The notes beneath the pieces were generated by a model that was not told where the DNA came from, did not search any database, and saw only the letters and a program-made list of their open reading frames with translations. From assembly GCA_020631735.1 (NCBI GenBank), contig CM036188.1, positions 18,890,214 through 18,954,213 on the forward strand: 64,000 nucleotides of DNA, written 5' to 3'. Shown one piece after another: positions 23,812 to 34,640 of this stretch (within the stretch, counting starts at the first letter, position 1; every line of letters starts with the position of its first letter). Position numbers and translations under genes: made by a program. Source of the DNA: Saccharum officinarum (lineage: Eukaryota > Streptophyta > Magnoliopsida > Poales > Poaceae).

Positions 23812-23823
23812 TTCGTGATACCA
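23812..23823 (-). other. Reina primer-binding site
   Basis: Minus-strand TGGTATCACGAAG, three bases after the 5' LTR, resembles the initiator tRNA-Met site TGGTATCAGAGC. Confidence 0.75.
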
Positions 23824-23826
23824 GGT

Positions 23827-24231
23827 TGTCAAGGGCTGTATTGCCCAAGGTAGCTGGGCCTCGACTCCGTAGTTCGTAGTCGTGATCCGTCGTCGCCGGC
23901 GGGGTTATACCCCCACGCCGTCGCCGTCCTCGTCACTAGGTTATGCCCCCAAGTGCCAGCTTGAGAGATAACAGGGAGGAGATAGATGCAAATACTTCTT
24001 GATTCATTCTCTCAAGGGTCTGTTACAACTATATATGGCCTAAGGCCCAAATAAAAGGAGTAATAATCTCCTTAATCTACGGAAGGGAATAACCGAGTCC
24101 AATCTAGTTTCCAATCCTAGCCACGCGTGGAGTCCTGGTCTTGCACGCCTTCCTGTGCGGCTGCCCTCTCCTGGGCGCGGCGCACATCATGGGCGCGGCT
24201 GCGTCTCACGTATGTGCGCCTGACCATGACA
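23827..24231 (-). repeat. Reina 5' LTR
   Basis: 405 bp, same length as the other LTR. All 11 differences seen between the two are transitions. Confidence 0.92.
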
Positions 24232-24547
24232 TGTACTGCTCCACTACCACTCACAGGAGGAGCCCGAGCAGACGCCCAGGGTGGCCGGGCCTTGGGACCG
24301 CCTATGATTGGAAGAAAACTTACTCTATATTATACAGGTGAATCTAAAATAGCTTTTAGTTCCTCTTCTGAAAGAACTCCTGTTAGTCACATCAGAAAAC
24401 CAAATCATATTATTCAAGCGATCTCAGCGTTGATAGTTCACACATAGAAGAATCAATCAGTTGTTAACCATATCGTGAACGCCAATGAGGCCTAATGTAC
24501 AGTACAGACTATTCTAGCAGAGCATTGCATCGTATCAGCTTTTCATT

Positions 24548-25538
24548 TCAATCTCCATTGCCGCCGTCGTCTTGGAGGAAATAGTAGCCGCTACCATCGC
24601 CCTCGTTGGAGCAGTAGTTGTTGCTGAAGTTGTTGAAGGTGATGCCCTCTCTGCAGTAGCTGTTGCTGTTGTCGACGTAGTAGCCGCCGTCCTCCCCAGC
24701 GCCGGGCAAAGCAGCCGGCCGTCTCCCCGGCGCTGGGAATGGGCGAAGCAGAGTAGTAGCCGCCGTCCTCCCCGGCGTTGGGCGTGGGCAAAGCAGAGTA
24801 GTAGCCGGCCATCTCCCCCAAGAAACCGCCGCTGTTGTCGCCTTGGAGAACGGCCTCAGCCTGCGCGCCGCCGCTTGTGCCCTAGCCTTGGCCCATCATG
24901 ACGTAATTCGCGGCGACAGGGCCGTCGTTGTCCAGGTAGTTGCTGGGGCCTGGTTGCTTTGGACTCGGGGCAAGCTGCTTGGCGGAGGTGGGCGGCGGCG
25001 GCTGCCTGCTGCTTCTGGCGCTTCTTCTTGGCCCTGGCGGTGATCCTGACGCGCGAGAGCACGGCGCCGTGGAGGGGTGGGTCGGTGATCTCGTACTCGT
25101 TCATGACCCACCGCGTGGTCGCTCCTCGCGTCCTCGTTGCTGCGGTGCGGTAACTCAGGGAAAACTTCTTCTACCTGAGCTCGATCTCGCCGCCGCCGCC
25201 GCCGCGCAGGAGCACGAGGCTCTCCTCGGTGGAACGCTGCACGGCCCAGGTGCTGCCGCCTCCTCAGCCTTCCTCGCCATCGGAGACGGCGCGCTTCGCA
25301 AGGCGGCGGCCGTTCCTGCCTTCCTGGTCCTCTTGGGGACGGGGCCAAAGAAGAAGGCGTGGTCGCTGCCGGCGTGGCCGTGGTGGCGCAGCAACTCCCA
25401 GGGCGGGCAGCTGCAGGGGTCGGCGTCGATGACCATGACCGCGTGCGCGTGCGGGTTCGGGAGGCCCACGGCGCGCGGGAGGAGGTAATGCGCCACGATG
25501 TTGGTGTCGGTGGGGTCGAACTTGTTCGCCGGCGGCAT
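24548..25538 (-). pseudogene. NAC-domain-like protein gene, disabled
   Basis: The minus strand encodes a NAC subdomain A-like start ('ANKFDPTDTNIVAHYLLPRA'), then 'PPWELLRHHG' and 'AFFFGPVPKRTRK'. After a frame change near 25320 come 'GGGSTWAVQRSTEESLVLL' (subdomain D-like) and 'WVMNEYEITDPPL' (subdomain E-like). The Gln/Asn-rich tail carries imperfect repeats around 'GYYSA.P.P.AGED' and ends 'YYFLQDDGGNGD' at a TGA (24550-24548). NAC proteins are plant transcription factors; this divergent form resembles the expanded grass NAC-like families. Defects: TGA at 25266, TAG at 25173, TAG at 24884, and frame changes near 25320, 24985 and 24705. Unspliced introns cannot explain the stops. The start at 25538 is a convenience. 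Confidence 0.7.
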
Positions 25539-25579
25539 GGACGCGCCGAAGCCGAACCAGCGCGCTCCATTGCTCTCGT

Positions 25580-26030
25580 CGAGCTTCCCCTTGATTTCTT
25601 GGCCGAATCGAATCCGGATCGCCCTCTCTCCTTGGCTTCTTGGTCGGAATCAGATCGATGACACTCTAGTTCTTGGTTTCTTGGTGGGTTCTATCACCGC
25701 CTCTTTTTTGGTTCTTGGTTGGATCGTGCCGGAATGGAAGCGCCGCCGCCACACGCCTCCCATGCTGGTATATACTAGTGATTAGCGCGCCCTTGTGCTT
25801 AAGGACAATTCATTATAGATAAGGATATACGAAACATAAGTGCAAAGCAAAGCCAAGATGTTTGAAGATGTTTTTTTTAGAATGTTTGAAGATGTATTAA
25901 TCACATAGATTCTAAGATAATCGACATAAAGGTTCAAAGATACAAATGTAGTACGTACTGATACACAAGCCCTAGGATACAAACTTAGTACGCATCAAAA
26001 TGGCACATGACATATTACATATGCATAGAG
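25580..26030. other. No gene recognised
   Basis: Upstream side of the NAC-like pseudogene. It shows tandem 'cttggtttcttggtgg'-type pyrimidine-rich repeats (25600-25720), then AT-rich DNA. No promoter element can be assigned. Confidence 0.35.
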
Positions 26031-26038
26031 TTATAACT

Positions 26039-26600
26039 CAAGATGCCAACGGGTACATACCCGACGGGTAGTGCTCACCCGTACCCGTACCCGCACCCGC
26101 AAAATTTTACCCGTCGGGTTACCCGTACCCGCATGCGGGTAAAAAAATAGTTCCATACCCGTACCCGCCGGGTAATTCTCACCCGACGGGTAACCCGTAC
26201 CCGATAACATACCCGAAAATTATCTAAAAATATCAAATAGTCACATGCAAAAATAAATAATTCTAAGCTTCCAACAAGTTACAAACATGCTAACAAATAT
26301 TATTAGCATCATTACAACAAAGACAATCTATTAGAAATATAGTGGATGTCTCAATGGGCTAAATTCATGATTTATATGCGCTAAAATAACTGAGGTTGGC
26401 TAGTTATTTTTGCGGGTATGTCTTACCCGCGGGTATGCGGGTATGGGTAGTATGCACCCGCACCCGTACCCGCATACCCGATGGGTATAGGATTTTGCCC
26501 AATAACATACCCACGGGTAGAAAATTCATTCCATACCCGCCTCTTTATCGGGTAATACCCGTCGGGTACTCGGGTTTCGGGTACCCGTTGCCATCTCTAG
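26039..26600. mobile_element. hAT-type MITE made largely of ACCCG units
   Basis: Ends CAAGATGCCAACGGGTA and, read inward from the right, CTAGAGATGGCAACGGGTA. They are flanked by TTATAACT (26031-26038) and TTATAACA (26601-26608), a 7-of-8 target duplication. Both arms are built of ACCCG/CGGGT units in both orientations, giving strong self-pairing; the centre is AT-rich. Confidence 0.8.
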
Positions 26601-26608
26601 TTATAACA

Positions 26609-29355
26609 GTTAGAGTCACGACAGTGATTTGCGCACACCCATGCGCGCGTAGAGCCACCTCAAAATATAAGCACATGCATGAAATTTGTCAAACTTCACT
26701 GTAACTTGGGGAGATTATCACAATTTCTCTAAAGAAATTGTTATCGCCACTGTACATCTATTGAAATTTGATAAGCAGTGCATGTTAATTTGTTCAGGTC
26801 ATCGACAATACATAAAAAGATATTTTCATTCAGCAGGGTTCTAACTGACATGAGTCTCAAATAAACAATACATTGACTATATAATACTATTTGATAACTC
26901 TGCACTATCAAATAGCAAAAATGGTACAATACATGATGCTTAACTTTATTTGCCCAGTTAGCAGCGGAAGAGTTAGTGATGCCAGCTGTGTGCTGTAGAG
27001 CATCACAGATATTCCAACCTCTCAAACCTCTACAACATAATGGGCAGACGAACTCACCTCAGTGACGAACTGGATGACACCTATTTAGAAGCTGACTTAA
27101 CATGAGTTTTCACCACCACCATTTCTTCTGTGTTTTAGGCTAAGGAAGTTTATCTGCGGTTGGCACAGTTGTGGTTCCATCTCTACTATAGTGGCTTTCC
27201 ATCTTCATCACATCTGTATGGTTGTTACAATTAGCCATTAGACTGAAAGGCTAGGTAAAAATGCAATCAAATTGATTTTCAAAACCAATTTGCTTTTCTC
27301 CACAAATTAACAAAGTGAAAATACCATGCACCATCGGTGGTGGATTGTCAGTATGCAATAATAAGAGTCAGACAGGACATAACTATTATCTTGCAATAAA
27401 TATGCCATTAAAAAACAAGAATGAAGTATACACCCTACAGTAGGCACTAATATTGTTCAGTAGAGACCTCTACAGTTCAAGAATGAAGTATAGACCCTAC
27501 ATTGTCTCTTGTTCTTCCTTTCACCAGTTTCCCGTTCAATATTAGTGCCTGAAGTTTTAGCTTCCCAGTTAATAACACAGAGGGTCAAGTTTTTTAGCCT
27601 AGCAAAATTCTCTATGAATACTAAGATAGGTTCTAAGCATCAACATCGCACGCCATGGTAACAGAGACTGCAGTGTCTGGAGAGATGAGAAAACAAAGTC
27701 TAGAACTGCAGTGTCTGGAGATGAGAACGTGGAGATGAGACTCACTTAAGAAAACAGAGACTAAAGGAAATTGAAAATCTGTAATCCTGAAAGAGTGCCA
27801 TGACTGTACAAATTCCAGTGCTCTATCTAATCTTCTAGCCATGGCAATAGCAGCACAACAACCATCAAGGAACCCTGAAGCACCCAGTAGCATCAGCAAG
27901 GCTAGAGAAGCTGTAAAAAATGGAACATCAATGGCTCCTCCTAAAATCCTATTTGTTTTCGATTTCCATTACATAGTCTGTCTTTTCTATTTCACTACAC
28001 AAAGTATACTGGTTGCCAAATAAGATTCACAAAATATCCCTACAGAAAAGAACTATTCAATAGGAGCCATATTCAAGTTTTGCTCATTCGCTCCATTCGG
28101 TAGAGAGAAATAATATAGTAATTGCACCATAGAAATTTTCTTATAGCAGTCTACAAAACAATTGCTCCATTGATCATCTAAATGGATAGCTCAGCATCTA
28201 ATGTAGCACTCTATCTAAAAAAACAGCATAGGGATTCAAGTTGAAAATTGGTACCTCTATCTGAAATCTGCAAAAAGAAATACAAATGATAATGTGCCCG
28301 GCCGGAAAAGGCAAAGGCGCCCATATAAAACCTTATCAATGCTCTATATCCTAATCCAAGGAACAAACTGAATATACAGAGAATAAGCAAAAAGGAGCTG
28401 CTACTAATTAAACTTTTGTACAGGATTAGCCCCACCAAAATCAGACCACCCCCCTAAAATCCTATTGGTGCTATACGTTCCACAAATGTTTTTTCCACAT
28501 AACACTAATTTTTTTACACAAATTGGTGGGGAGGAATTCTTATATAGATTCATAATCAACATGGCCATGTTTTTTGAACAATATATATTAATGCTACTTC
28601 CTCACAACATGATCTGTATAATATATAGGGAAAAGAAGTAGCACAAATTTTAAAAAAGAACACTATGATAGGGACAGAAAGTAGCACAAATGTTAATGTC
28701 TTCCTTTCCTTAATATCGGCATAAAATTTTCAAGCTGGAAAAGTAGCACTGTTGGTAACAAAATAACCCAGAGGAAAGGGTAATGTGGGTTGAAAGGCTT
28801 ATCTTCAGAAGAAAATTTAAAACTAAGAGATAATTAATACCCATATGTGTGATAGGATACTGTGACTTCCTGATTTAATAGGCTTACCCGTTGAAGACCA
28901 AGGTTCGTGACATACTTTTAAAAGCTAAAAGTATGATACCAGATAAAACAAAGGGTCCCTTTTTATTCATACAGCCGCGATGGATTATTAGTACTTTTGG
29001 AAACAACTGTCACCATGCATCTGTGTGGAGTCAAATGTTGCATTTTTCTTTTCTAATGTTGTGTTCGGAGGTCCACGGTACTCATGATAAGTGAACTTTG
29101 TTCTGACATGGGCACCAAATAAATTACACATAGGGGCATTACATTTGTGAAATACCGGACCAACTGTGCATAAGCATGTTCAAATGATAAGTTCAAAAGG
29201 CTTCTGTTCTTCTGTTTTCATAATAAAGTAAAAAAAATATATGATTTGAAGCCTATCATCATTTTATAAGTGGAGAAAAGTTAATTGCAATAGGAGAGAG
29301 CTGAGTTATGAAACATCACAAATTAATGGAAGGACCATTACCTCCAGGAGTACAG
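26609..29355. other. No gene recognised
   Basis: AT-rich region with only short open frames lacking recognisable motifs. It has the composition of intron or old intergenic DNA. A short duplication ('tgaagtatacaccctaca', near 27422 and 27484) is the only structure noted. Confidence 0.4.
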
Positions 29356-29360
29356 GGTAG

Positions 29361-29819
29361 TGTTATGTTCTTCAGGATCGCTAGGTGTAGATCAGTGGGG
29401 TCAATCTCATTGGGTTTGTGTACAGAGAGAGACAGAGAGGGAGAGAAAGAGAGGAAGAGTTAGGCATAGACCATCGGTAGGCGTTGAGGAGGCGGATCTT
29501 GGGATCACGGGTTCGCCGGTGAAGATCTGCGCTAGGGCAGCGACGGGTGGTGAAGCGGTGGAGCAGTGGCGACGTCGGTGAAGTCGGTGGCGCTTCCCAT
29601 CGCTCACAGCACAACCCTCGAGATCGAATTAGGGATGGAGGTGGGACAGTTGCTGTGGTAGTAAACCTCGTGGTGCGAGCCCCTGGCCCCACCTCCTCTT
29701 TATAGTGCTGCACGACGGGGCCCACCAGCCATGTAATTGGGCTGAGCGTCCCCGATCAGAACGCGGTCAAGGGGTCCATCTCGACCGTTGGGTCAAGACG
29801 GATGAGATCAATTCTAACA
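29361..29819 (-). repeat. Copia 3' LTR
   Basis: 459 bp with plus-strand ends TGTTATGTTC and AATTCTAACA. The minus strand has a TATA-like 'CTATAAAGAGG' near 29700. Confidence 0.88.
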
Positions 29820-29899
29820 TTCTCCCTCTTGATCTCATCTTATACTTTAAACTTTACTTCACAGTTATTTCTTTCACTATTCCATCATAGATCAGTGCA

Positions 29900-31460
29900 T
29901 AGAGCATGCCTCATCGTCACGGTCAGTCGCCGATAGATTTAACAGCTACAATAGACATCTCTGATCTGAAACAGATTCTTTAACTTTGGACCCTTTATTG
30001 TCCGGAAATCATAGGCTATACCATAAACCCATGTCGACTATGTGTTCTCTGAACGCACTGGGTGGTAAGCCTTTGGTAAGCGAATCCGTAAGCACTTGCT
30101 TGTTACTTATATGTTTAATACTTTTAATATGATTCTGGATTTTCTCCTTTACGACGTATAACTTTAACGTCAATGTATTTGGCAGCACAGTTGACCCGTT
30201 GTCATAGGAGCAAACTACTTAAATGGTTATTGTAGTTGACAACCATTATCAATTCCGGGTACAAGTTCCTTAACCATTTTGCCTGTCCCGTAGCCTCAAA
30301 ACATGCTATATTATAACTTTACATCACTGATGATACTAAAAATATTTCTTTGGAGCTTTTCCACAATAAAACTCTAACTGCGAGTGTTAGCTACTATGTG
30401 GGTTTCACTAAACATCTCGCCAAAATTTAACATTTGTACCCACAAACTATTTGAGAGTACTTGTTCTTTCTTTCTTAGCATGAGGCCGACATCTTAACTC
30501 CATTCCAGTGATCTATATCTGGACTGAACTTTTGCCAAAACAACCCGGATACGTGAACTACGTCAGGGTAATATCATACTTGTGCATTCATTAAGCTTCT
30601 AACAGCTGAAGCGTATGGTACTATATTCATTTGATCTATTTTATATTGATTCTTGGAACACTAAAGTTCCCAAAACAATTACCCTTGACCATGGGAACAG
30701 GCGTAGGTTTACCCGCATAGGTACTTTATTTCTTTAGAAACTTTTCTTAGCATGCCTATGCAATAGTCCTAATACCCCTTTTCTTCTATCTCGGTGAATT
30801 TCGATTCTTATAATGAGAGATATTTCACCAAAAACGTCTTATTAAATCTTGAGGACAAGAACTTCTTCTCCAGCAGTAGATTGACATCACTACTAGCAAG
30901 TAAGGTGTCATCCACATATATAGGATTAGGAAATAAATTTCCTATTGTATAACCTTGTACAAATGCAATTGTCCTCTCATTCTATTTAACCCAAAATTTC
31001 TAATTGACTCTTCAACTTTAAATGCCACTGTCTAGAGACTTGCTCTAGTCCATAAGAGATTTCAACAGGTGGCATCCCTTACGTTCTTTTCTTGCCACGA
31101 CAAAACCACTAAGTTGTGCCATGTAATCATTTTCATACAAATCCCATTGGGGAATGCCGTCTTTACTTTCATCTGATGTAACTCAGATCATGATGTGCCA
31201 CTAGAACTCATTGTAATCTATTCATTCTCTTCGCGTAAAATCTTTCGATTCAAGTTGCGCTTTTCATCTTTATATATTCCCTTTGGAGTCACATTTTGTT
31301 TTGTAGACCCATTATAGCCTACTGTTTTGGCTCCTTAGGAATTTATTCTAGATCCCAAACTTCGTTGGTAATCATCGATTTCATTTTAGCATCCTTAGCT
31401 TCTTGTCATTTAGACTAACGAATATCTCTTATGGCTTTTTCAATTGAGGTGGGACATTTT
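29900..31460 (-). pseudogene. Copia pol remnant: RT and RNase H
   Basis: Minus-strand pieces in several frames: 'AKMKSMITNEVWDLE' and 'PKTVGYNGSTKQNVTPKGIY' (start of the copia RT region, about 31420-31270), 'MAQLSGFVVARKERKG' (about 31110), the catalytic 'YVDDTLLASSDVNLLLE' at 30904-30924 and following, and 'EATGQMVKELVPG' (RNase H, about 30280). The C-terminal end near 30080 precedes the 3' LTR by about 250 bp. Frequent stops and frame changes show long decay. An integrase remnant probably lies at 31500-32250 but is too eroded to delimit. Confidence 0.75.
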
Positions 31461-32290
31461 TTCAATTGAGGTGAGATTACCCTTCATTTGAATTTCACTA
31501 ATATAAACTTTATAGTTATCAGAAATATCTGATTTTCTTATTCTTTGAGACTTTCTGGGGCCTCAGCTACTAGAATTTCTTGACCTTTATTGCCAAAAGA
31601 CAATTGATTCTACAAGGTCCTGTGTAACAAGATCCTTGTTTATATTATTCATCCTCCTTGCAGAGTTAGGTCTCTTTATACTATGCTCTCCCAGATTGTC
31701 CCATTTTTAAACTTTCTCATTTTTGGTTTAATCTGCTAAAACTCATATGGAGCATTTAGCACCGTCTTAATAACTCTGAACGCGTCCAATATGAATACTG
31801 GCCGACTATGATATCTTCCTATCGGAACTGTAAAAGGTCCAGGAATTTAGCTATTTCTTTACTTTAGGTGTATCGTTATTACGACCGTCTTACTCCCCCG
31901 ATGATCACATTCATCTTTTATAGATCACTCTTGCCTTCAATGTATAGTATGCATCGCATTATCTGAAGTATGGAGAAGTATCTTTCTTAATTGTCTTTCT
32001 TATCATTTCTGCCCCTCGAAATGTGGTATGAACTTTTCTACCACAATTTCAAAAACTATTCAGAACTCTTGTGAATGAGGAAACTTTGATTACTTACTTC
32101 ATCCACATGATTACATCTGTTTATATGGGAGTACTTTTCCTTCATTTCACTTCAAGAACTCAATAGAGTCCTCTTATTATCAGTACTTTTGCAAGTCATG
32201 ATTGCATGTCATTCTTATCATGAGGTTCGTTTACAACTTCCTTTTGTTCTTAACTCATACTAGGATAGCATAAGAGCTACCCTAAACTTT

Positions 32291-32493
32291 TCTCCCTGTG
32301 CGGGATACACTAAAAGCACATGAGTCATCACAACTTTCTCCCGCCATGCAGGATAAGTACTATGCCTAACTTCTCCCGCCATGTAGGATTGATTAACATA
32401 AGTACTATGCCAATTTTACCCCGCTATGCGGGTATTTTCTCAAACTTTTCCCACCATGTGGGTACTATCACAAACTTTTTCTCGCCATGCGAG
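32291..32493 (-). repeat. Array of about six short stem-loops with CAT loops
   Basis: Units spaced about 30-45 bases apart each form a 5- to 6-bp stem around CAT or TAT: CCCGC-TAT-GCGGG (32420-32432), CCCAC-CAT-GTGGG (32450-32462), CTCGC-CAT-GCGAG (32481-32493), and three weaker ones at 32293, 32339 and 32374. Stems differ yet still pair. Minus-strand loops read ATG. The array lies between the gag-side frame and pol in the copia element. Confidence 0.7.
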
Positions 32494-32758
32494 ATAATTC
32501 CCTTGAAGGGACATAAATACCAGGATTGACTCATATTTAATCATCAAATTTAGGAATAAATCCAAATACTCTTTAACTCATATGCTTAATCCGATGTTGG
32601 TCAAATTAAACATGTATGTCACTTATTATATTTTATATCATGATGATTAAGACTAAAAATTTATATTACTTATTACATCTCTTATCATGATGATAAAAAC
32701 TGAAAACTAAAATCTTCTTCATAAAGAGTACATAAAAGGCATTTATTAAACTAAACTC

Positions 32759-32992
32759 TTATTGTTCTATTTTTTTTCTTGGATCAATATCCCTGAAATC
32801 TTTGAAAACTTTTCTTTTCAAGCCACTCTTAAAGAGAACATAGTCCCTCATGCAATGGCCTTCTTTCTCATGGAACTTGCACTTAGTCTTTTCATCATCT
32901 AAGTCACAAGTACCCATATCACTTTCTTTTCTGCCTTCAAGAATGAAAGCATGAAGATCTCTGTCTGAAAAATATTCATCAATGATTAACAA
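32759..32992 (-). pseudogene. Copia gag remnant (possible)
   Basis: A 77-codon minus-strand open frame containing 'CKFHEKEGHCMRDYVLFKSG'. The spacing loosely recalls a retroelement gag zinc knuckle, with the last Cys replaced. It lies between the two stem-loop arrays, at the position expected for gag. The rest of gag is not recognised. Weak call. Confidence 0.35.
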
Positions 32993-33011
32993 TAAACTTT
33001 GAAATCTTTAA

Positions 33012-33651
33012 GTTCTATTATATGTCACCGTTGGGCAGAAATAGAATAAAATGTCATTCTTCTACATTAATTCTATATCACCGTTGGGCAGAAATAGAAT
33101 TAGTGCATGAAACTCACATTTCTTATAACTACTCTTCAAAATTAAATTCTCCCGTTGGTTCGAATTTAATGAGAAGATAATCAACATCATTGCAGCGGAA
33201 ACATGAAAATATGTTACATTCTGCTCACTCTGGAGCATCTCTTATTTCTTATCCATTCTCTGAGAATTGGTCACTTTGATGCAAAATTTATTAGAGATTT
33301 AAACTTTAAACATAAAACTCATAGAATTATAGTATTATTAACATCAACGTTGGTTAGAAAATAACAATATTATAATTTATCTTAACTATAAACTGACTAT
33401 TCCTCAAATTAAAATTTTCTCATTGGTTCCAACTTTAACTGGAGGATCAACTTTTCATCACTCATTAAATAACTATAACTGTTCTTCAAATTAAATCCTT
33501 CCGTTGGTTCGGATTTAATGAGAAGACAATAAACTTTAACTTTGTAGCGGAAACATGAACAATTCTTTTAGAAATAATAATATCCAGAAGCATCTCATTA
33601 TACTTAACTACTCTTTGCTCAGATCTTCAAGTTGGTTAAAAGGTTGAGCAA
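33012..33651 (-). repeat. Array of seven stem-loops with a GTTGG-type loop
   Basis: Stems (positions): TTCTATT/AATAGAA (33013-33046), TAATTCTAT/ATAGAATTA (33068-33102), ATTAAATTC/GAATTTAAT (33141-33170), a 15-bp stem with two mismatches (33327-33376), a weaker one (33409-33440), ATTAAATCC/GGATTTAAT (33490-33519), and TTGCTCA/TGAGCAA (33615-33651). Each loop contains GTTGG or, in the weak fifth case, ATTGG. Stem sequence changes freely while pairing is kept. Confidence 0.75.
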
Positions 33652-33719
33652 GATTTAGCATCAAAACTTAACAAAATAATCAAACTAATGCTTCTAAAAT
33701 TATATAAACAAATTCTCAA

Positions 33720-34623
33720 GGTTACTGTGCTTTTAGGGCCGAAGCCTGCTTGCGCGAAGGCCTACCGCGGCCCAACGCTCAAAACAGCCTACGACCTGGC
33801 ATCACGCGCTCATCTTTAGCGCTTGCAGGCCAGCCCAGCTAGGCATGCGGCCTTTTCCTTCCTTTTTTTAATTTATTGCACGCTCAGGCCACAAGATAGC
33901 CCACAACCTGTTCTTCTTGGCCCGAAGGCCCACAAGCGCACGCGGCGCGTCCCCCGTGCCCAGGCCGCAACCTGGGCCAGGGCCGAGGATCTCCCAACCC
34001 GCCTAGGCTCAAAGAGGCCCAAGCGATGCCACCCGTTGGATGAGATCCGACGGCCGACTGTGCCCATCGGAGGATCAAAACCCTTCACAGTCGGCCTTCA
34101 CCAAAACCCTTCACAGTCGGCCTTCACCATGGTGGCCGCCCAACTCCAGCGAGGAGGAGCACAGCTGGTGCAGATCTGGCTCCCAGCACCCTTCTTTTCT
34201 CTCTTCCCCACACTCTCTTAGCCACAGCAGCAGCGCCCGGCCAGCGGTCACCCATGGCGACCCGGCTGGAGAAGAGCAGCAGCACCGCTGTAGGCCCCCT
34301 CGCTGGCACACGGGTTTGCTCGAGGGTGATCTTGCCACCGTCGAGCGGTCCTATGGTGGTGCCCTAGCAAGCCAATCCGTCGCAGCTCGCCCTGTTCTGC
34401 CTGCGCGCCAGCGGTTCACCCGCGCGTCGGCGATCTATTTGTGCGATGGTGGTTTGCCCGCGTGACGGCGGTGAAGAGGTAGGCCTGGTAGGGTCCTTTC
34501 CCTCTCTTTTCTTGCCCCTTCTAGGGTTAGGGTTTCACTGTGGGTCAGGGATTTTAGTTTCTCTTTCTTGATTCGATTCAAATCAACTCCTTTCTTATTA
34601 ACCGAACTAGATCTACACTATAA
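33720..34623 (-). other. Copia 5' leader, GC-rich
   Basis: Between the 5' LTR/primer-binding site and the stem-loop array. It contains a tandem 26-base duplication 'cccttcacagtcggccttca' (34080-34128). No protein is recognised. Confidence 0.4.
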
Positions 34624-34639
34624 CGAGGCTTTGATACCA
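34624..34639 (-). other. Copia primer-binding site
   Basis: Minus strand TGGTATCAAAGCCTCG, one base after the 5' LTR; matches the initiator tRNA-Met type site. Confidence 0.8.
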
Positions 34640-34640
34640 T

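Larger units (their letters stand above)
19336..23848 (-). pseudogene. Reina gag-pol polyprotein, disabled
   Basis: Read on the minus strand: gag ('LYFPRFDGKSDPLLFINKCE', then after a TAG at 23377 'FKELLNLRFGPPLRSAPL'), zinc knuckle start 'CYNCNEPYSRGH', protease 'ALIDTGSTHSFI' (DTGS active site), RT ('DLRSGYH', catalytic 'FFDDILIYS' near 21680), RNase H ('VVECDASSHGFGAVLIQDG'), integrase ('HEGHEGVQRTLHRL' and a CAVC knuckle half, 'DIAMDFVEALP', 'SDRDTVFTSAFW', 'HPQSDGQSE'), and a C-terminal chromodomain ('VLIKWKDCSAASSTWED'). Premature stops lie at about 23377, 22858, 22852, 22336, 21865 and 21754, with frame changes near 21490 and 20740. Several stops sit where Gln is expected (CAG to TAG). 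The polyprotein ends at 19336, inside the LTR. Confidence 0.9.
19046..24231 (-). mobile_element. Reina-type Ty3/gypsy chromovirus, full length
   Basis: Flanked by a perfect 5-bp target duplication TGTAC (19041-19045, 24232-24236). Two 405-bp LTRs at 19046-19450 (3' LTR in element orientation) and 23827-24231 (5' LTR). The primer-binding site is complementary to initiator tRNA-Met and the polypurine tract abuts the 3' LTR. The compact 5.2-kb size, short LTRs and C-terminal chromodomain fit the Reina lineage. By eye the LTRs differ at 11 of 405 positions, all transitions, so the insertion is recent. The coding region is broken. Confidence 0.92.
18450..24306. mobile_element. hAT-like non-autonomous element hosting a Reina chromovirus
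   Basis: The left end TAGTGGCGGACCCA is a form common at grass hAT ends. The right end, read inward, is CATAGGCGGTCCCA. Flanks GTTGGAAG (18442-18449) and ATTGGAAG (24307-24314) form a 7-of-8 target duplication. Without the Reina insertion the element is about 665 bp and shows no transposase. It landed just downstream of the NAC-like pseudogene. Confidence 0.6.

Noticed and set aside
32320..32529. Tandem 'CCCGCCATG' units first considered as a CRISPR-like array
   Set aside because: Nuclear grass DNA, units and spacers irregular, located inside a copia element; reported instead as stem-loops.
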